A stretch of DNA of 64,000 nt from Paradevosia sp036499825 (GTDB lineage Bacteria > Pseudomonadota > Alphaproteobacteria > Rhizobiales > Devosiaceae), in assembly GCA_036499825.1 (NCBI GenBank), contig DASYCZ010000032.1:241882-305881 (forward strand). Direction: 5' to 3'. The position numbers were made by a program, and so were the translations under genes. Shown piece by piece: positions 18,912-26,928 of the stretch (the stretch's first letter is position 1; every line of letters starts with the position of its first letter). The notes under the pieces are model-generated. The model did not search any database. It saw only the letters and a program-made list of their open reading frames with translations, and was not told where the DNA came from.

Positions 18912-19673
18912 ATGACCGAACGCATCTGGGACAAATATTTAACTGAACGCGACAAAGCGGTCTTTGCCGCTGCAGGTTTCGGCGCTCTGTCCGACTGGGG
19001 CAAGCGCCCGGCGCTCATCATCATCGATGTGAACTACGCCTTCTGTGACGAGGAGCCCAGGCCGATCCTCGAGAGCATCAAGAAGTGGCGCACCTCCTGC
19101 GGGGAGGATGCGTGGGAAGCCATGCCCGTCCTGCAAAAGCTCATCGGCATCTGTCGTGACAAGGGCGTTCCCGTCATCTACACCACCGGCACCCGCAGAG
19201 CCGACAACTGGGACGCAGGCTCCTGGCGCTGGAAATCCAGCCGCCGCAACGAAACTCCGATGACCGAAATCGGCAGCCGTGACGGCAACGACATCGTCGA
19301 CGAGATCGCCCCTGGCCCCCGCGACATCGTCGTGCGCAAATTGAAGCCTTCCGGCTTTGCCGGCACGCCGCTGCAGTCCTACCTGCAGCTCCTGGGTTGC
19401 GACAGCCTCATCATCACCGGCACCACCACCTCCGGCTGCGTGCGCGCCACGGTGATCGACGCTTTTTCGGAGAACTTCCGCTGCACGGTCGTCGAGGACG
19501 GATGCTTCGACCGCAGCCAGGCGAGCCACGCCATCAATCTGTGCGACATGCACGCCAAATACGCCAATGTCCGCCCCAGCGAGGAAGTCGTCGAATACCT
19601 TAGTACGCTGAGCCAAGGCATGTTCGACTTGCCCTCGGGTCAAGGCATGGCCAGCCGCCTGGCGGCGGAATAA
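18912..19673 (+). CDS. Isochorismatase family cysteine hydrolase, second copy
   Basis: The 253-residue paralogue of the operon's first gene keeps the triad: Asp in LIIIDVNYAF, Lys in VVRKLKPSGFAGTPL and Cys in TTTSGCVRATVIDAF. Both copies begin with a similar WDKYL/WEPYLSERD element not found in classical isochorismatases. They differ in the loop after the Asp, so they probably act on successive or related amides (inferred). The ATG at 18912 lies four bases after the MFS stop. Confidence 0.88.
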   Translation: MTERIWDKYLTERDKAVFAAAGFGALSDWGKRPALIIIDVNYAFCDEEPRPILESIKKWRTSCGEDAWEAMPVLQKLIGICRDKGVPVIYTTGTRRADNWDAGSWRWKSSRRNETPMTEIGSRDGNDIVDEIAPGPRDIVVRKLKPSGFAGTPLQSYLQLLGCDSLIITGTTTSGCVRATVIDAFSENFRCTVVEDGCFDRSQASHAINLCDMHAKYANVRPSEEVVEYLSTLSQGMFDLPSGQGMASRLAAE

Positions 19674-19678
19674 GTCCA

Positions 19679-19702
19679 AACCTCGCCGCTCGCGACGAGG
19701 TT
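19679..19702 (+). terminator. Probable terminator of the LysR-controlled operon
   Basis: The stem AACCTCG / CGAGGTT closes a ten-base loop and lies six bases after the stop codon, followed by TACTTTC. The T-tract is weak. It may work for the plus strand only. Confidence 0.55.
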
Positions 19703-19793
19703 ACTTTCGCAATCGGCTCAGCCGGCCAACCGGGCCGGCGGGTTCGAACAGTCCAAGCCGCCGCCCATGCGCTCGGTAAAGCCGACGATTTCC

Positions 19794-19874
19794 TCAATCT
19801 TTTCGCGCCGCAGCAGTGGCACCGGCATTGAGCAGGATGTCGCCTTTTGCGGTGATTGCTTCGCCACGGACCAC
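19794..19874 (-). pseudogene. ureB: ureB remnant (urease beta subunit N-terminus)
   Basis: Starting with a GTG two bases after the ureJ stop, the minus strand encodes VVRGEAITAKGDILLNAGA and then stops after 26 codons. This matches the conserved head of urease beta subunits (MxPGEIIxAxGDIELNAG). The remaining 75 or so residues of UreB are absent. Sequence beyond the junction, down to 19703, encodes nothing that I recognise. It is the broken edge of a lost urease operon. Confidence 0.7.
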
Positions 19875-19875
19875 C

Positions 19876-20475
19876 TCAGGCGCCCACTGCAATCCAGACG
19901 CCGCCGAGAGCGACCAATCCCCCTGCGATACGTGCCGCCAACCGGCCGCCGGTACCACCCGCGAGACGGCCCGTGCCAAGTCCGATCGCAACACCTGTCG
20001 CGTGCAACACTGCTGTCGCTACCGCAAAGCCCGCCATGAAGGGCAATGCTCCTGCCTCGCCCAGTTCGCCGCCATGCGCATAGCCGTGGAAGAATGCAAA
20101 CACCCCCACCATGACCATGGCAACGACCGTCGGCGCCTGCAGGGCGACAAGCGCCAGCAGCCCCAGCACCACGACTGACGCAGCGATAACGGGTTCGACA
20201 AATGGCAGGCCGACATGCAGCATCGCAACGCCGAAGCCGGCCATCATCGTTACGACGAAGGCCGCAGGCACCGCCCAGATCGATTTACCGCCAAGCAGGC
20301 TTGCCCAGAGGCCGACGCCAACCATTGCCAGGATATGGTCAAGCCCGGATAGAGGATGCAAAAAGCCCGCCGGAAACGAACCGTGGGCGATCGGGTCGAA
20401 ATGAGCGAATGCCGGGGTCGCGGCTACTACGCCGATGGCAAGTGCAATCCAGAATTTCGCGGCGGCATGTCTCAT
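19876..20475 (-). CDS. ureJ: HupE/UreJ family membrane protein
   Basis: The 199-residue protein has a signal sequence (ending TPAFA), then HFDPIAHGSFPAGFLHPLSG, LDHILAMVGVGLWAS and FAFFHGYAHGGELG, all typical of HupE/UreJ. Members are nickel or cobalt permeases, and ureJ often sits inside urease operons. About six membrane helices follow. The start overlaps the stop of the ureA remnant by four bases (ATGA), as it would in an intact operon. The gene itself is complete although both urease neighbours are broken, so nickel or cobalt uptake may still be useful. Confidence 0.87.
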   Translation of the reverse strand: MRHAAAKFWIALAIGVVAATPAFAHFDPIAHGSFPAGFLHPLSGLDHILAMVGVGLWASLLGGKSIWAVPAAFVVTMMAGFGVAMLHVGLPFVEPVIAASVVVLGLLALVALQAPTVVAMVMVGVFAFFHGYAHGGELGEAGALPFMAGFAVATAVLHATGVAIGLGTGRLAGGTGGRLAARIAGGLVALGGVWIAVGA

Positions 20476-20690
20476 GTCTTCCTCCTATCGGATCGGTGGT
20501 GAACGGTGACGAGCCAGGCCCCGTCCGGGAACATAGCCTCGGCCTGCACGTCTGGGATCATGTCGGCGATGCCCTCCACCACCTGCTGGCGGGTGACGAG
20601 CTGCGGCCCGTCGACGGCATCGACGGCGATGCATCCCGTGCCGCTGGCGTGCTGCGGAATCGGAATGGTAGCAGGTACTTCCATGCTCAC
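20472..20690 (-). pseudogene. ureA: ureA remnant (urease gamma subunit C-terminus)
   Basis: The 72-codon frame starts at a GTG overlapping the urtE stop. Residues from about 30 onward read QLVTRQQVVEGIADMIPDVQ, then AEAMFPDGAWLVTVHH. This is the conserved C-terminal end of urease gamma subunits (HVITRxQVMEGVxEMIxDVQVEATFPDGTKLVTVH). The first 28 codons show no urease similarity, and the first two thirds of UreA are missing. The frame is still open and could be translated, but it cannot form a working gamma subunit. No ureC, ureD, ureE, ureF or ureG is in the window. Confidence 0.75.
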
Positions 20691-21388
20691 ACCATCAAGT
20701 GCCGGCGCACGTCCGGCAGGTCGAGATCGCTGGCGGGACCTGAATGCTGAATCTCGCCGCGGTCCATGATGTAGATATCGTCGGCGATTTCGCGGCAGAA
20801 ATCGAGATATTGTTCGACGATGAGCACCGTCAGGCCCATTTGATCGCGCAAAAACTGCAGGGCGCGACCGATATCCTTGATGATCGAAGGCTGGATGCCC
20901 TCCGTAGGCTCGTCCAAAACCAGAAGCTTCGGCCGCATGACCATGGCGCGGCCGATGGCGAGCTGCTGCTGCTGACCACCCGAAAGATCGCCGCCGCGGC
21001 GCTTCAGCATCGACTTCAGCACTGGAAACAGCTCGAATACCGCATCGGGAATGTTGCGGTCGGCACGCTTCAGGCCGGCAAAGCCGGTCTCGAGGTTTTC
21101 CCGCACGGTAAGCAGCGGAAAGATTTCGCGGCCCTGCGGCACATAACCGAGGCCGAGACGGGCCCGTTTGTAGGGCGGTGCTTTCTTCAGCACGGCATTG
21201 TCGAAGACGATATCGCCGGAAGCGACGGAGTTGATGCCGGTAATCGCACGCATGGTCGAGGATTTGCCGACCCCGTTCCGCCCAAGCACGGCAGTAATCT
21301 TTTGCGGCTTGGCCTCGATACTGACCCCGCGCAACGCCTGCGCGGCACCGTAGAACAGGTCGACATTGCGGATGGACAGCATGCTCAT
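20687..21388 (-). CDS. urtE: Urea ABC transporter ATP-binding protein UrtE
   Basis: The 233-residue ATPase of the branched-chain-amino-acid/urea (LivF-like) type starts MSMLSIRNVDLFYGAAQALR. Motifs are Walker A GRNGVGKSS, signature LSGGQQQQLAIGRAM, Walker B LLVLDEPTEGIQPSI. The last is typical of UrtE. It overlaps urtD by four bases. It energises uptake of urea through UrtBC with UrtD. Confidence 0.93.
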   Translation of the reverse strand: MSMLSIRNVDLFYGAAQALRGVSIEAKPQKITAVLGRNGVGKSSTMRAITGINSVASGDIVFDNAVLKKAPPYKRARLGLGYVPQGREIFPLLTVRENLETGFAGLKRADRNIPDAVFELFPVLKSMLKRRGGDLSGGQQQQLAIGRAMVMRPKLLVLDEPTEGIQPSIIKDIGRALQFLRDQMGLTVLIVEQYLDFCREIADDIYIMDRGEIQHSGPASDLDLPDVRRHLMV

Positions 21389-22143
21389 CGTCCCAAATAC
21401 CTTTCGATGACGACAGGATTGGCGCTCACCTGATCGAGGCTGCCCTCGGCAATCACCGTACCTTCGGCAAGGCAGGTGACGCGCGAGCCCAGGGCTCGCA
21501 CGAAGCTCATGTCGTGTTCGACGACGACCACCGAACGGGTTTGCGCAATTTCGCGCAGCAGCATCGCGGTTTCTTCGGTTTCGGCGTCCGTCATGCCGGC
21601 GACAGGTTCGTCGATCAGCAGCAGCTTCGGGTCCTGCGCCAGTAGCATGCCGACTTCCAGCCATTGCTTCTGCCCATGGCTGAGATCAGCAGCGGGCTCG
21701 TGCTTGCGATGCGTGAGCCGGACCGTCGCCAGCACCTCCTCGATGCGCGCCTTGTCGGCGGCCGAAGCGGAATAGGCAAGGGCGGCGAACACTCCGCGCG
21801 GTTTGCGCAATGCCAGTTCCAGATTGTCCCACACAGTCTGGCTTTCGAACACCGTGGGCTTCTGGAACTTGCGGCCGATGCCGAGATTGGCGATGTCGGC
21901 CTCATCGAGCCGTGTCAGATCGGTGCGGCCGTCGAACAGCACTTCACCTTCATCAGGCTGCGTCTTGCCGGTGATGATGTCCATCATCGTCGTCTTGCCG
22001 GCGCCGTTGGGTCCGATGATGGCCAGCATCTCGCTGGGATTGACGATGATCGAAAGCTTGTTAAGGGCCCTGAATCCGTCGAAGGAAACGGAAACGCCGT
22101 CGAGGTAGAGCATCGTTTCGTGCTTGTTGTTCATCACGCTCAC
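21385..22143 (-). CDS. urtD: Urea ABC transporter ATP-binding protein UrtD
   Basis: The 252-residue LivG-like ATPase has Walker A GPNGAGKTT, signature LSHGQKQWLEVGMLL (the SHGQKQWLE form is characteristic of UrtD) and Walker B LLLIDEPVAGMTDAE. The GTG start overlaps the urtC stop. An ATG three codons in is an alternative start. Confidence 0.93.
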   Translation of the reverse strand: MSVMNNKHETMLYLDGVSVSFDGFRALNKLSIIVNPSEMLAIIGPNGAGKTTMMDIITGKTQPDEGEVLFDGRTDLTRLDEADIANLGIGRKFQKPTVFESQTVWDNLELALRKPRGVFAALAYSASAADKARIEEVLATVRLTHRKHEPAADLSHGQKQWLEVGMLLAQDPKLLLIDEPVAGMTDAETEETAMLLREIAQTRSVVVVEHDMSFVRALGSRVTCLAEGTVIAEGSLDQVSANPVVIERYLGR

Positions 22144-23285
22144 TCCGCCGGTCCGGCTTCTGATGCCAGCTCGGACGCCCGTCTGTCCCGCCGGCGGTTC
22201 AGCCTGCCGATACCCTTGAGCGCGCCGACGATGCCCCTGGGCAGGAACAGCGTGACGAGCACGAACAGCCCGCCCAGCGCGTAGAGCCAGTAGTCGGGGA
22301 AGGCGCCGGTGAAGATTGTCTTGCCGAAGTTGACGAGGATGGCGCCGACGATCGGCCCGATGATGGTGCCGCGCCCACCCACGGCGGTCCAGATCACCAC
22401 TTCGATGGAATTGGCCGGCTCGAATTCGGACGGATTGATGATGCCCACCTGCGGCACATAAAGCGCGCCGGCAATGCCTGCCATCACCGCCGAAACGACA
22501 AAGGCGAGGAGCTTCACGTTCTCGACGCGATAGCCGAGAAAGCGCACGCGGCTCTCGGCATCGCGAACCGCGATCATGACCTTGCCAAGCTTCGAATTGA
22601 CGATTGCCGCGCAGACGAAAACGCCGAGCGCCAGGGCAATGGCGGAAGCTGAAAACAGTGCAGCTCGCGTGCCCTGCGCCTGGATATTGAAGCCAAGGAT
22701 ATCCTTGAAGTCGGTGAGCCCGTTATTCCCGCCCAGGCCCATGTCGTTACGGAAGAACGCCAGCAGCAGCGCATAGGTCATGGCTTGCGTGATGATCGAC
22801 AGGTAAACGCCGGTGACACGGCTCCGGAAGGCCAACCAGCCGAAGATCAGCGCCAGCACACCCGGCACCAACACAATCATCATGGCAGCAAACCACCACT
22901 GGTCGAAGCCTTGCCAGAACCACGGCAGTTCCTTGTAGTTCAGAAACACCATGAAATCGGGCAGGGTCGGATTTGCATAAACACCGCGATCCCCGATCTG
23001 GCGCATCAGATACATGCCCATGGCGTAGCCGCCGAGTGCAAAGAATGCACTGTGTCCAAGTGAGAGGATGCCGCAATAACCCCAGACCAGATCAAGCGCG
23101 AGAGCGAGTAAGGCATAGGTCAGGTACTTGCCGATGAGCGTCAGCGCATAGGTGGAAATATGCAGCGGATTGCCGTCCGGGATAGCGAGGCTCGAGACCG
23201 GCACGAGGACTGCGAGGCCCACGAGAACGGCGATCAGCCACAGCGCCTTGCGGTCCAGCGTGCGAAACAGCATCTGCGTGATCAT
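22140..23285 (-). CDS. urtC: Urea ABC transporter permease UrtC
   Basis: The 381-residue LivM-like permease has about ten membrane helices. Family marks include DLVWGYCGILSLGHSAFFAL, FRSRVTGVYLSIITQAMTYA and GGRGTIIGPIVGAILVNFGK. The ATG at 23285 overlaps the urtB stop in ATGA. With UrtB it forms the urea channel. Confidence 0.93.
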   Translation of the reverse strand: MITQMLFRTLDRKALWLIAVLVGLAVLVPVSSLAIPDGNPLHISTYALTLIGKYLTYALLALALDLVWGYCGILSLGHSAFFALGGYAMGMYLMRQIGDRGVYANPTLPDFMVFLNYKELPWFWQGFDQWWFAAMMIVLVPGVLALIFGWLAFRSRVTGVYLSIITQAMTYALLLAFFRNDMGLGGNNGLTDFKDILGFNIQAQGTRAALFSASAIALALGVFVCAAIVNSKLGKVMIAVRDAESRVRFLGYRVENVKLLAFVVSAVMAGIAGALYVPQVGIINPSEFEPANSIEVVIWTAVGGRGTIIGPIVGAILVNFGKTIFTGAFPDYWLYALGGLFVLVTLFLPRGIVGALKGIGRLNRRRDRRASELASEAGPAE

Positions 23286-24907
23286 TGCTCCACCGCCCGT
23301 CCTTTGAGTGCGAACAACCCGCGAGGCCGCCGCTGGATGAAGAGGATGATGAGGACGAGAATCAGGATCTTGCCGAGCACAGCTCCCGCATAGGGTTCGA
23401 GAAACTTGTTCGCGATACCGAGCGTCAGCGCCCCGACCAGCGTGCCCCACAGATTGCCGACGCCGCCGAACACCACGACCATGAAGCTGTCGATGATATA
23501 GCCCTGACCGAGATTGGGCGAGACGTTGTCGATCTGGCTCAGCGCCACGCCCGCCATGCCGGCGATTCCCGAGCCCAGTCCAAACGTCATGGCATCGACG
23601 AACGGCGTGCGGACTCCCATCGCCGAAGCCATGCGCCGGTTCTGCGTTACGGCGCGCATCTGTAGCCCAAGCGCCGTGCGGTTGAGGATGAGCTGCAGCG
23701 CGACGAATACCGCAATGGCGAAGAGCACGATCCAGAAACGGTTCCAGGTGATCGAGAGCTGGCCAATATCGAAGGCACCCGACATCCAGGTCGGATTACC
23801 AACCTGCCGGTTGTTGGCGCCGAAGATCGTGCGCACCGCCTGCTGGATGATCAGCGACAGACCCCACGTCGCCAGCAGCGTTTCGAGCGGTCGTCCGTAG
23901 AGCCAGCGGATGACGCAGCGCTCGATGCCGATACCGACCGCGGCAGTGACGAGGAATGCTGCGGGCAGCGCGAAGGCAAGGGAATAATCGAAGAGACCGG
24001 GCAGGCTCTGGCGGATGACTTCCTGCACGACGAAGGTCGTGTAGGCGCCCAGCATCACCATTTCGCCATGCGCCATGTTGATGACACCCATGACGCCGAA
24101 GGTGATGGCAAGGCCGATGGCGGCAAGCAGCAGCACGGAGCTCAGCGAGATGCCGTACCAGATGTTCTGGCCGACATCCCACACGGCGAGCGTGCGGCCG
24201 ATGTTGTCGATGCCGTCCTTGATGGCGGGCTTCAGGCTCTCCGGCGCAGTCGGCAGCGCCGCTTGCAGGATGTTGAGCGCATCGCGGTCGCCGCGCTCGG
24301 CGATGGTGGAAACCGCAGCGCTTTTCTCGGTCTCGCTCGCAGCGCCGTTGCGCAGGACGATCACCGCCCTGGCGGTTGTCAACACTCCCTTGATTTGGGC
24401 ATCTGTCTCCGCGGCAAGTGCGGCGTCGATGAGCTCCAGCGTCTCGGGATCGGCGGTCTTGAGGACATTCTGCGCGGCCGCCAGCCGCCTTGCGGGATTG
24501 TCGCTCATCAGCGTCAACTGGCCAACTGCCGTCCTGATCTTGCCGCGCAGCGAATTGTTGACCCGCACCTTCTCGACGGCGGATTTATCGAGCCCGGGGA
24601 GAACAGCGCCCGTAAGTGGATCGGCATAGCGGTCGTCCTTGGACAGCACGACCTTGCCGCCATCCTTTACGGCATAGAGATTGCCAGCCAGCATGATGTT
24701 GAGAATGGGACCCGCTCGCTCGTCACCGGTCGCTACGAGTGCGCTGACTGCATCCGCCTTGTCGGTGAAGCTGCCCTGCGACAGAGCGTCAACGAGCGGC
24801 GCGATATCCTGCGTCGAAGCCGACGGTTGCGCCGCCGCCGGCAAAGCGCAAAGCAGGACCAATCCGAACGTGGCTAGAAGCGGGCGAAGGCGGAAAAAAG
24901 CTTTCAT
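23282..24907 (-). CDS. urtB: Urea ABC transporter permease UrtB
   Basis: The 541-residue LivH-like permease has a long N-terminal periplasmic region of about 230 residues after a signal peptide (ending ALPAAAQP), which is usual for UrtB but absent from LivH. The membrane part starts around WYGISLSSVLLLAAIGLAIT and includes GVINMAHGEMVMLGAYTTF. The chosen start (MKAFFRLRPLLATF) lies after the intercistronic hairpin; longer open frame upstream runs through the hairpin and is not coding. Confidence 0.92.
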   Translation of the reverse strand: MKAFFRLRPLLATFGLVLLCALPAAAQPSASTQDIAPLVDALSQGSFTDKADAVSALVATGDERAGPILNIMLAGNLYAVKDGGKVVLSKDDRYADPLTGAVLPGLDKSAVEKVRVNNSLRGKIRTAVGQLTLMSDNPARRLAAAQNVLKTADPETLELIDAALAAETDAQIKGVLTTARAVIVLRNGAASETEKSAAVSTIAERGDRDALNILQAALPTAPESLKPAIKDGIDNIGRTLAVWDVGQNIWYGISLSSVLLLAAIGLAITFGVMGVINMAHGEMVMLGAYTTFVVQEVIRQSLPGLFDYSLAFALPAAFLVTAAVGIGIERCVIRWLYGRPLETLLATWGLSLIIQQAVRTIFGANNRQVGNPTWMSGAFDIGQLSITWNRFWIVLFAIAVFVALQLILNRTALGLQMRAVTQNRRMASAMGVRTPFVDAMTFGLGSGIAGMAGVALSQIDNVSPNLGQGYIIDSFMVVVFGGVGNLWGTLVGALTLGIANKFLEPYAGAVLGKILILVLIILFIQRRPRGLFALKGRAVEQ

Positions 24908-24936
24908 GGCGACACTCCCGAGGGCAAGGAGGGTGC

Positions 24937-24956
24937 GGAGGCGGCATACCGCCTCC
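24937..24956 (-). promoter_or_regulatory. Stem-loop between urtA and urtB
   Basis: A perfect stem GGAGGCGG / CCGCCTCC with a four-base loop lies in the 67-base gap after urtA. It probably raises UrtA output relative to the membrane genes by stabilising the upstream mRNA or by partial termination. Confidence 0.6.
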
Positions 24957-24974
24957 ACAGGCTTGTCGTGAGGA

Positions 24975-26291
24975 TTACTTGCTGGAAACGGCTTCTTCGC
25001 CGCCGCAGACCTTGGTTGCGGTGTCGTAGTGACCGCAATTGATCGGATCGGTCCAATCCGCCTCGATGGTCCTGTCCTCGGGCAGGAAGTCCGACCAGGC
25101 ATCGCCCGGCACTTCCTTGTCGGTGTTCCAGACGACGTCGAACTGCCCGTCATCCTGGATTTCGCCGATGTAGACGGGCTTGGTGATGTGATGGTTGGGC
25201 AGGACCTTGGCCGTGCCACCGGTAAGGTTCGGCGTTTCGAGTCCGATCATCGCCTTGAGCACGGCATCGGTGTCGGTGGTGCCGGCCTTTTCGACCGCTT
25301 TCACCCACAGGTTGAAACCGATATAGGTCGCTTCCATCGGATCGTTGGTGGTCCGCTTGTCATTGCCGATATAGGCGTGCCAGTCCTTGATGAATTGGGC
25401 GTTCTCGGGCGTATCGACGGACTCGAAATAGTTCCAGGCGGCCAGGTGCCCGACGAGTGGCGAAGTATCGAGACCGGCTAGTTCCTCTTCGCCCACCGAA
25501 AACGCGATGACCGGAATGTCCTCAGCCGAAACCCCCTGGTTACCGAGTTCCTTGTAGAACGGCACGTTGGCATCGCCATTGACGGTCGAGATCACCGCCG
25601 TCTTCTTGCCGGCCGAGCCGAAAGCCTTGATGGCGGCGACTTCCGTCTGCCAGTCGGAGAATCCGAACGGCGTATAGTCGACCATGATGTCTTCCTTGGC
25701 GACACCGTGGTCGAGCAGGTATTGCTCGAGGATCTTGTTGGTGGTGCGGGGGTAGACGTAGTCCGTGCCCTCCAGCACCCAGCGCTTGACGGACCCGCCA
25801 TCCTCGCTCATCAGGTAGTCGACGGCTGGTATCGCCTGCTGATTGGGTGCGGCGCCCGTATAAAATACATTACGCTCGGACTCTTCTCCCTCGTATTGCA
25901 CGGGGTAAAACAAGATCGAGTTGAGTTCCTTGAACACCGGCAGAACGGACTTCCGCGAGGTCGACGTCCAGCAGCCGAACACCGCCGCAACGTTGTCCAC
26001 CGAGATCAACTCGCGTGCCTTTTCGGCAAATGTCGGCCAGTCCGAAGCGGGATCAACGACGACCGCTTCGATCTTCTTGCCGAGCAGTCCACCCTTCTTA
26101 TTTTGCTGGTCCACGAGGAACAGCACGGTATCCTTCAGCGTCGTCTCCGAAATCGCCATCGTGCCCGACAGCGAATGTAGGACGCCGATCTTAATCGTAT
26201 CGTCGGTGGCCCAGGCAGGAGGTGCGAACGCTCCCACCCCCAACACGGCTCCGAGGCCGAGTAACGCCACCCTGCGGTTCACTTCTTTCAT
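24975..26291 (-). CDS. urtA: Urea ABC transporter substrate-binding protein UrtA
   Basis: The 438-residue periplasmic urea receptor (LivJ-like fold) has a signal peptide ending PPAWA and mature start TDDTIKIGVLHSLSGTMAIS. UrtA-specific stretches are VAAVFGCWTSTSRKSVLPVF, YPVQYEGEESERNVFYTGAA and NDPMEATYIGFNLW. It leads the urtABCDE operon and has a sigma-54 promoter upstream, so expression is expected under nitrogen limitation. Confidence 0.95.
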   Translation of the reverse strand: MKEVNRRVALLGLGAVLGVGAFAPPAWATDDTIKIGVLHSLSGTMAISETTLKDTVLFLVDQQNKKGGLLGKKIEAVVVDPASDWPTFAEKARELISVDNVAAVFGCWTSTSRKSVLPVFKELNSILFYPVQYEGEESERNVFYTGAAPNQQAIPAVDYLMSEDGGSVKRWVLEGTDYVYPRTTNKILEQYLLDHGVAKEDIMVDYTPFGFSDWQTEVAAIKAFGSAGKKTAVISTVNGDANVPFYKELGNQGVSAEDIPVIAFSVGEEELAGLDTSPLVGHLAAWNYFESVDTPENAQFIKDWHAYIGNDKRTTNDPMEATYIGFNLWVKAVEKAGTTDTDAVLKAMIGLETPNLTGGTAKVLPNHHITKPVYIGEIQDDGQFDVVWNTDKEVPGDAWSDFLPEDRTIEADWTDPINCGHYDTATKVCGGEEAVSSK

Positions 26292-26326
26292 GATCTGCCT
26301 CCAGCAATTTTCAGCAGAAGTGAAAT

Positions 26327-26342
26327 TGCAAGCGGCGTGCCA
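26327..26342 (-). promoter_or_regulatory. Sigma-54 promoter of urtABCDE
   Basis: On the minus strand the sequence TGGCACGCCGCTTGCA matches the -24/-12 consensus TGGCACG-N4-TTGCA at every conserved base. It ends about 36 bases before the urtA start codon, leaving room for a short leader with the RBS TGGAGG. This implies control by RpoN and a bacterial enhancer-binding protein, most likely NtrC. Confidence 0.85.
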
Positions 26343-26469
26343 TGCTGTCGCTAAGCCTTATGGCGCTGATTATTATGGATATTTGGACGCAGGTGACAAA
26401 ATGCACTTAAGGGGAGTGCCGCTCTAACGAGCATCTGCGCATAATCACGATTAAATATTAAGCATCATC

Positions 26470-26488
26470 AAAATTTAGTCCAAATTTT
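26470..26488. promoter_or_regulatory. AT-rich inverted repeat upstream of urtA
   Basis: The perfect repeat AAAATTT-AGTCC-AAATTTT lies about 130 bases upstream of the sigma-54 promoter and 130 bases before the B12 riboswitch. It could be an activator or repressor site for either side. Apart from this repeat and the sigma-54 promoter, I see nothing in 26292-26617. Confidence 0.35.
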
Positions 26489-26617
26489 GTGCATCCGGGC
26501 GAACAAGGCCCGCCAAACGTGGCTGCTAGCGACCCCATTGCTGTCCTTAGGACAGCGTTTTCCGATCACCGAAAGCGGACATTGACAACTCTGCGGCACT
26601 GGGGCCCTATGCGCGCG

Positions 26618-26803
26618 TCGTAGGTTCCTCGGCGGCCACCAGCCAACGGGGATTAAAAGGGAACACGGTGCGACGTATCCATTAGGACGCAAAACCGTGG
26701 CTGCCCCCGCAACTGTAAGCGGCGAGTTCTTCATCGGACACCACTGACCCTTTGGGTTGGGAAGGCGAGGAAGCGCATCGACCCGTGAGCCAGGAGACCT
26801 GCC
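26618..26803 (+). promoter_or_regulatory. Cobalamin riboswitch 1 (upstream of B12-type importer)
   Basis: The conserved core is present in order: GTAGGTTCC, then ATTAAAAGGGAACACGGTG, GGCTGCCCCCGCAACTGTAA and the B12-box ending GAGCCAGGAGACCTGCC. The aptamer ends about 125 bases before the start of the ATPase gene. Binding of adenosylcobalamin is expected to lower expression of the importer. Confidence 0.95.
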
Positions 26804-26928
26804 ATCGACATCCACGAAACCCGGCCGGGGTGTGCCGAGGGGAACGAAGATGGCGCTTGCAGTCCACATCGCAGCTCGCAGTCTGATCGGTTCGCCGCTG
26901 TACCCTCGCCTTTGCGCGGAGGTCAGTT

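Noticed and set aside
26402..26420. Possible NtrC site (GCAC...GTGC) upstream of the urt sigma-54 promoter
   Set aside because: The half-sites are nine bases apart, two more than the NtrC consensus, and the flanking bases do not match. An enhancer is expected, but I cannot place it.
26468..26869. Minus-strand open frame covering the B12 riboswitch
   Set aside because: It is the antisense of the conserved aptamer and not coding.
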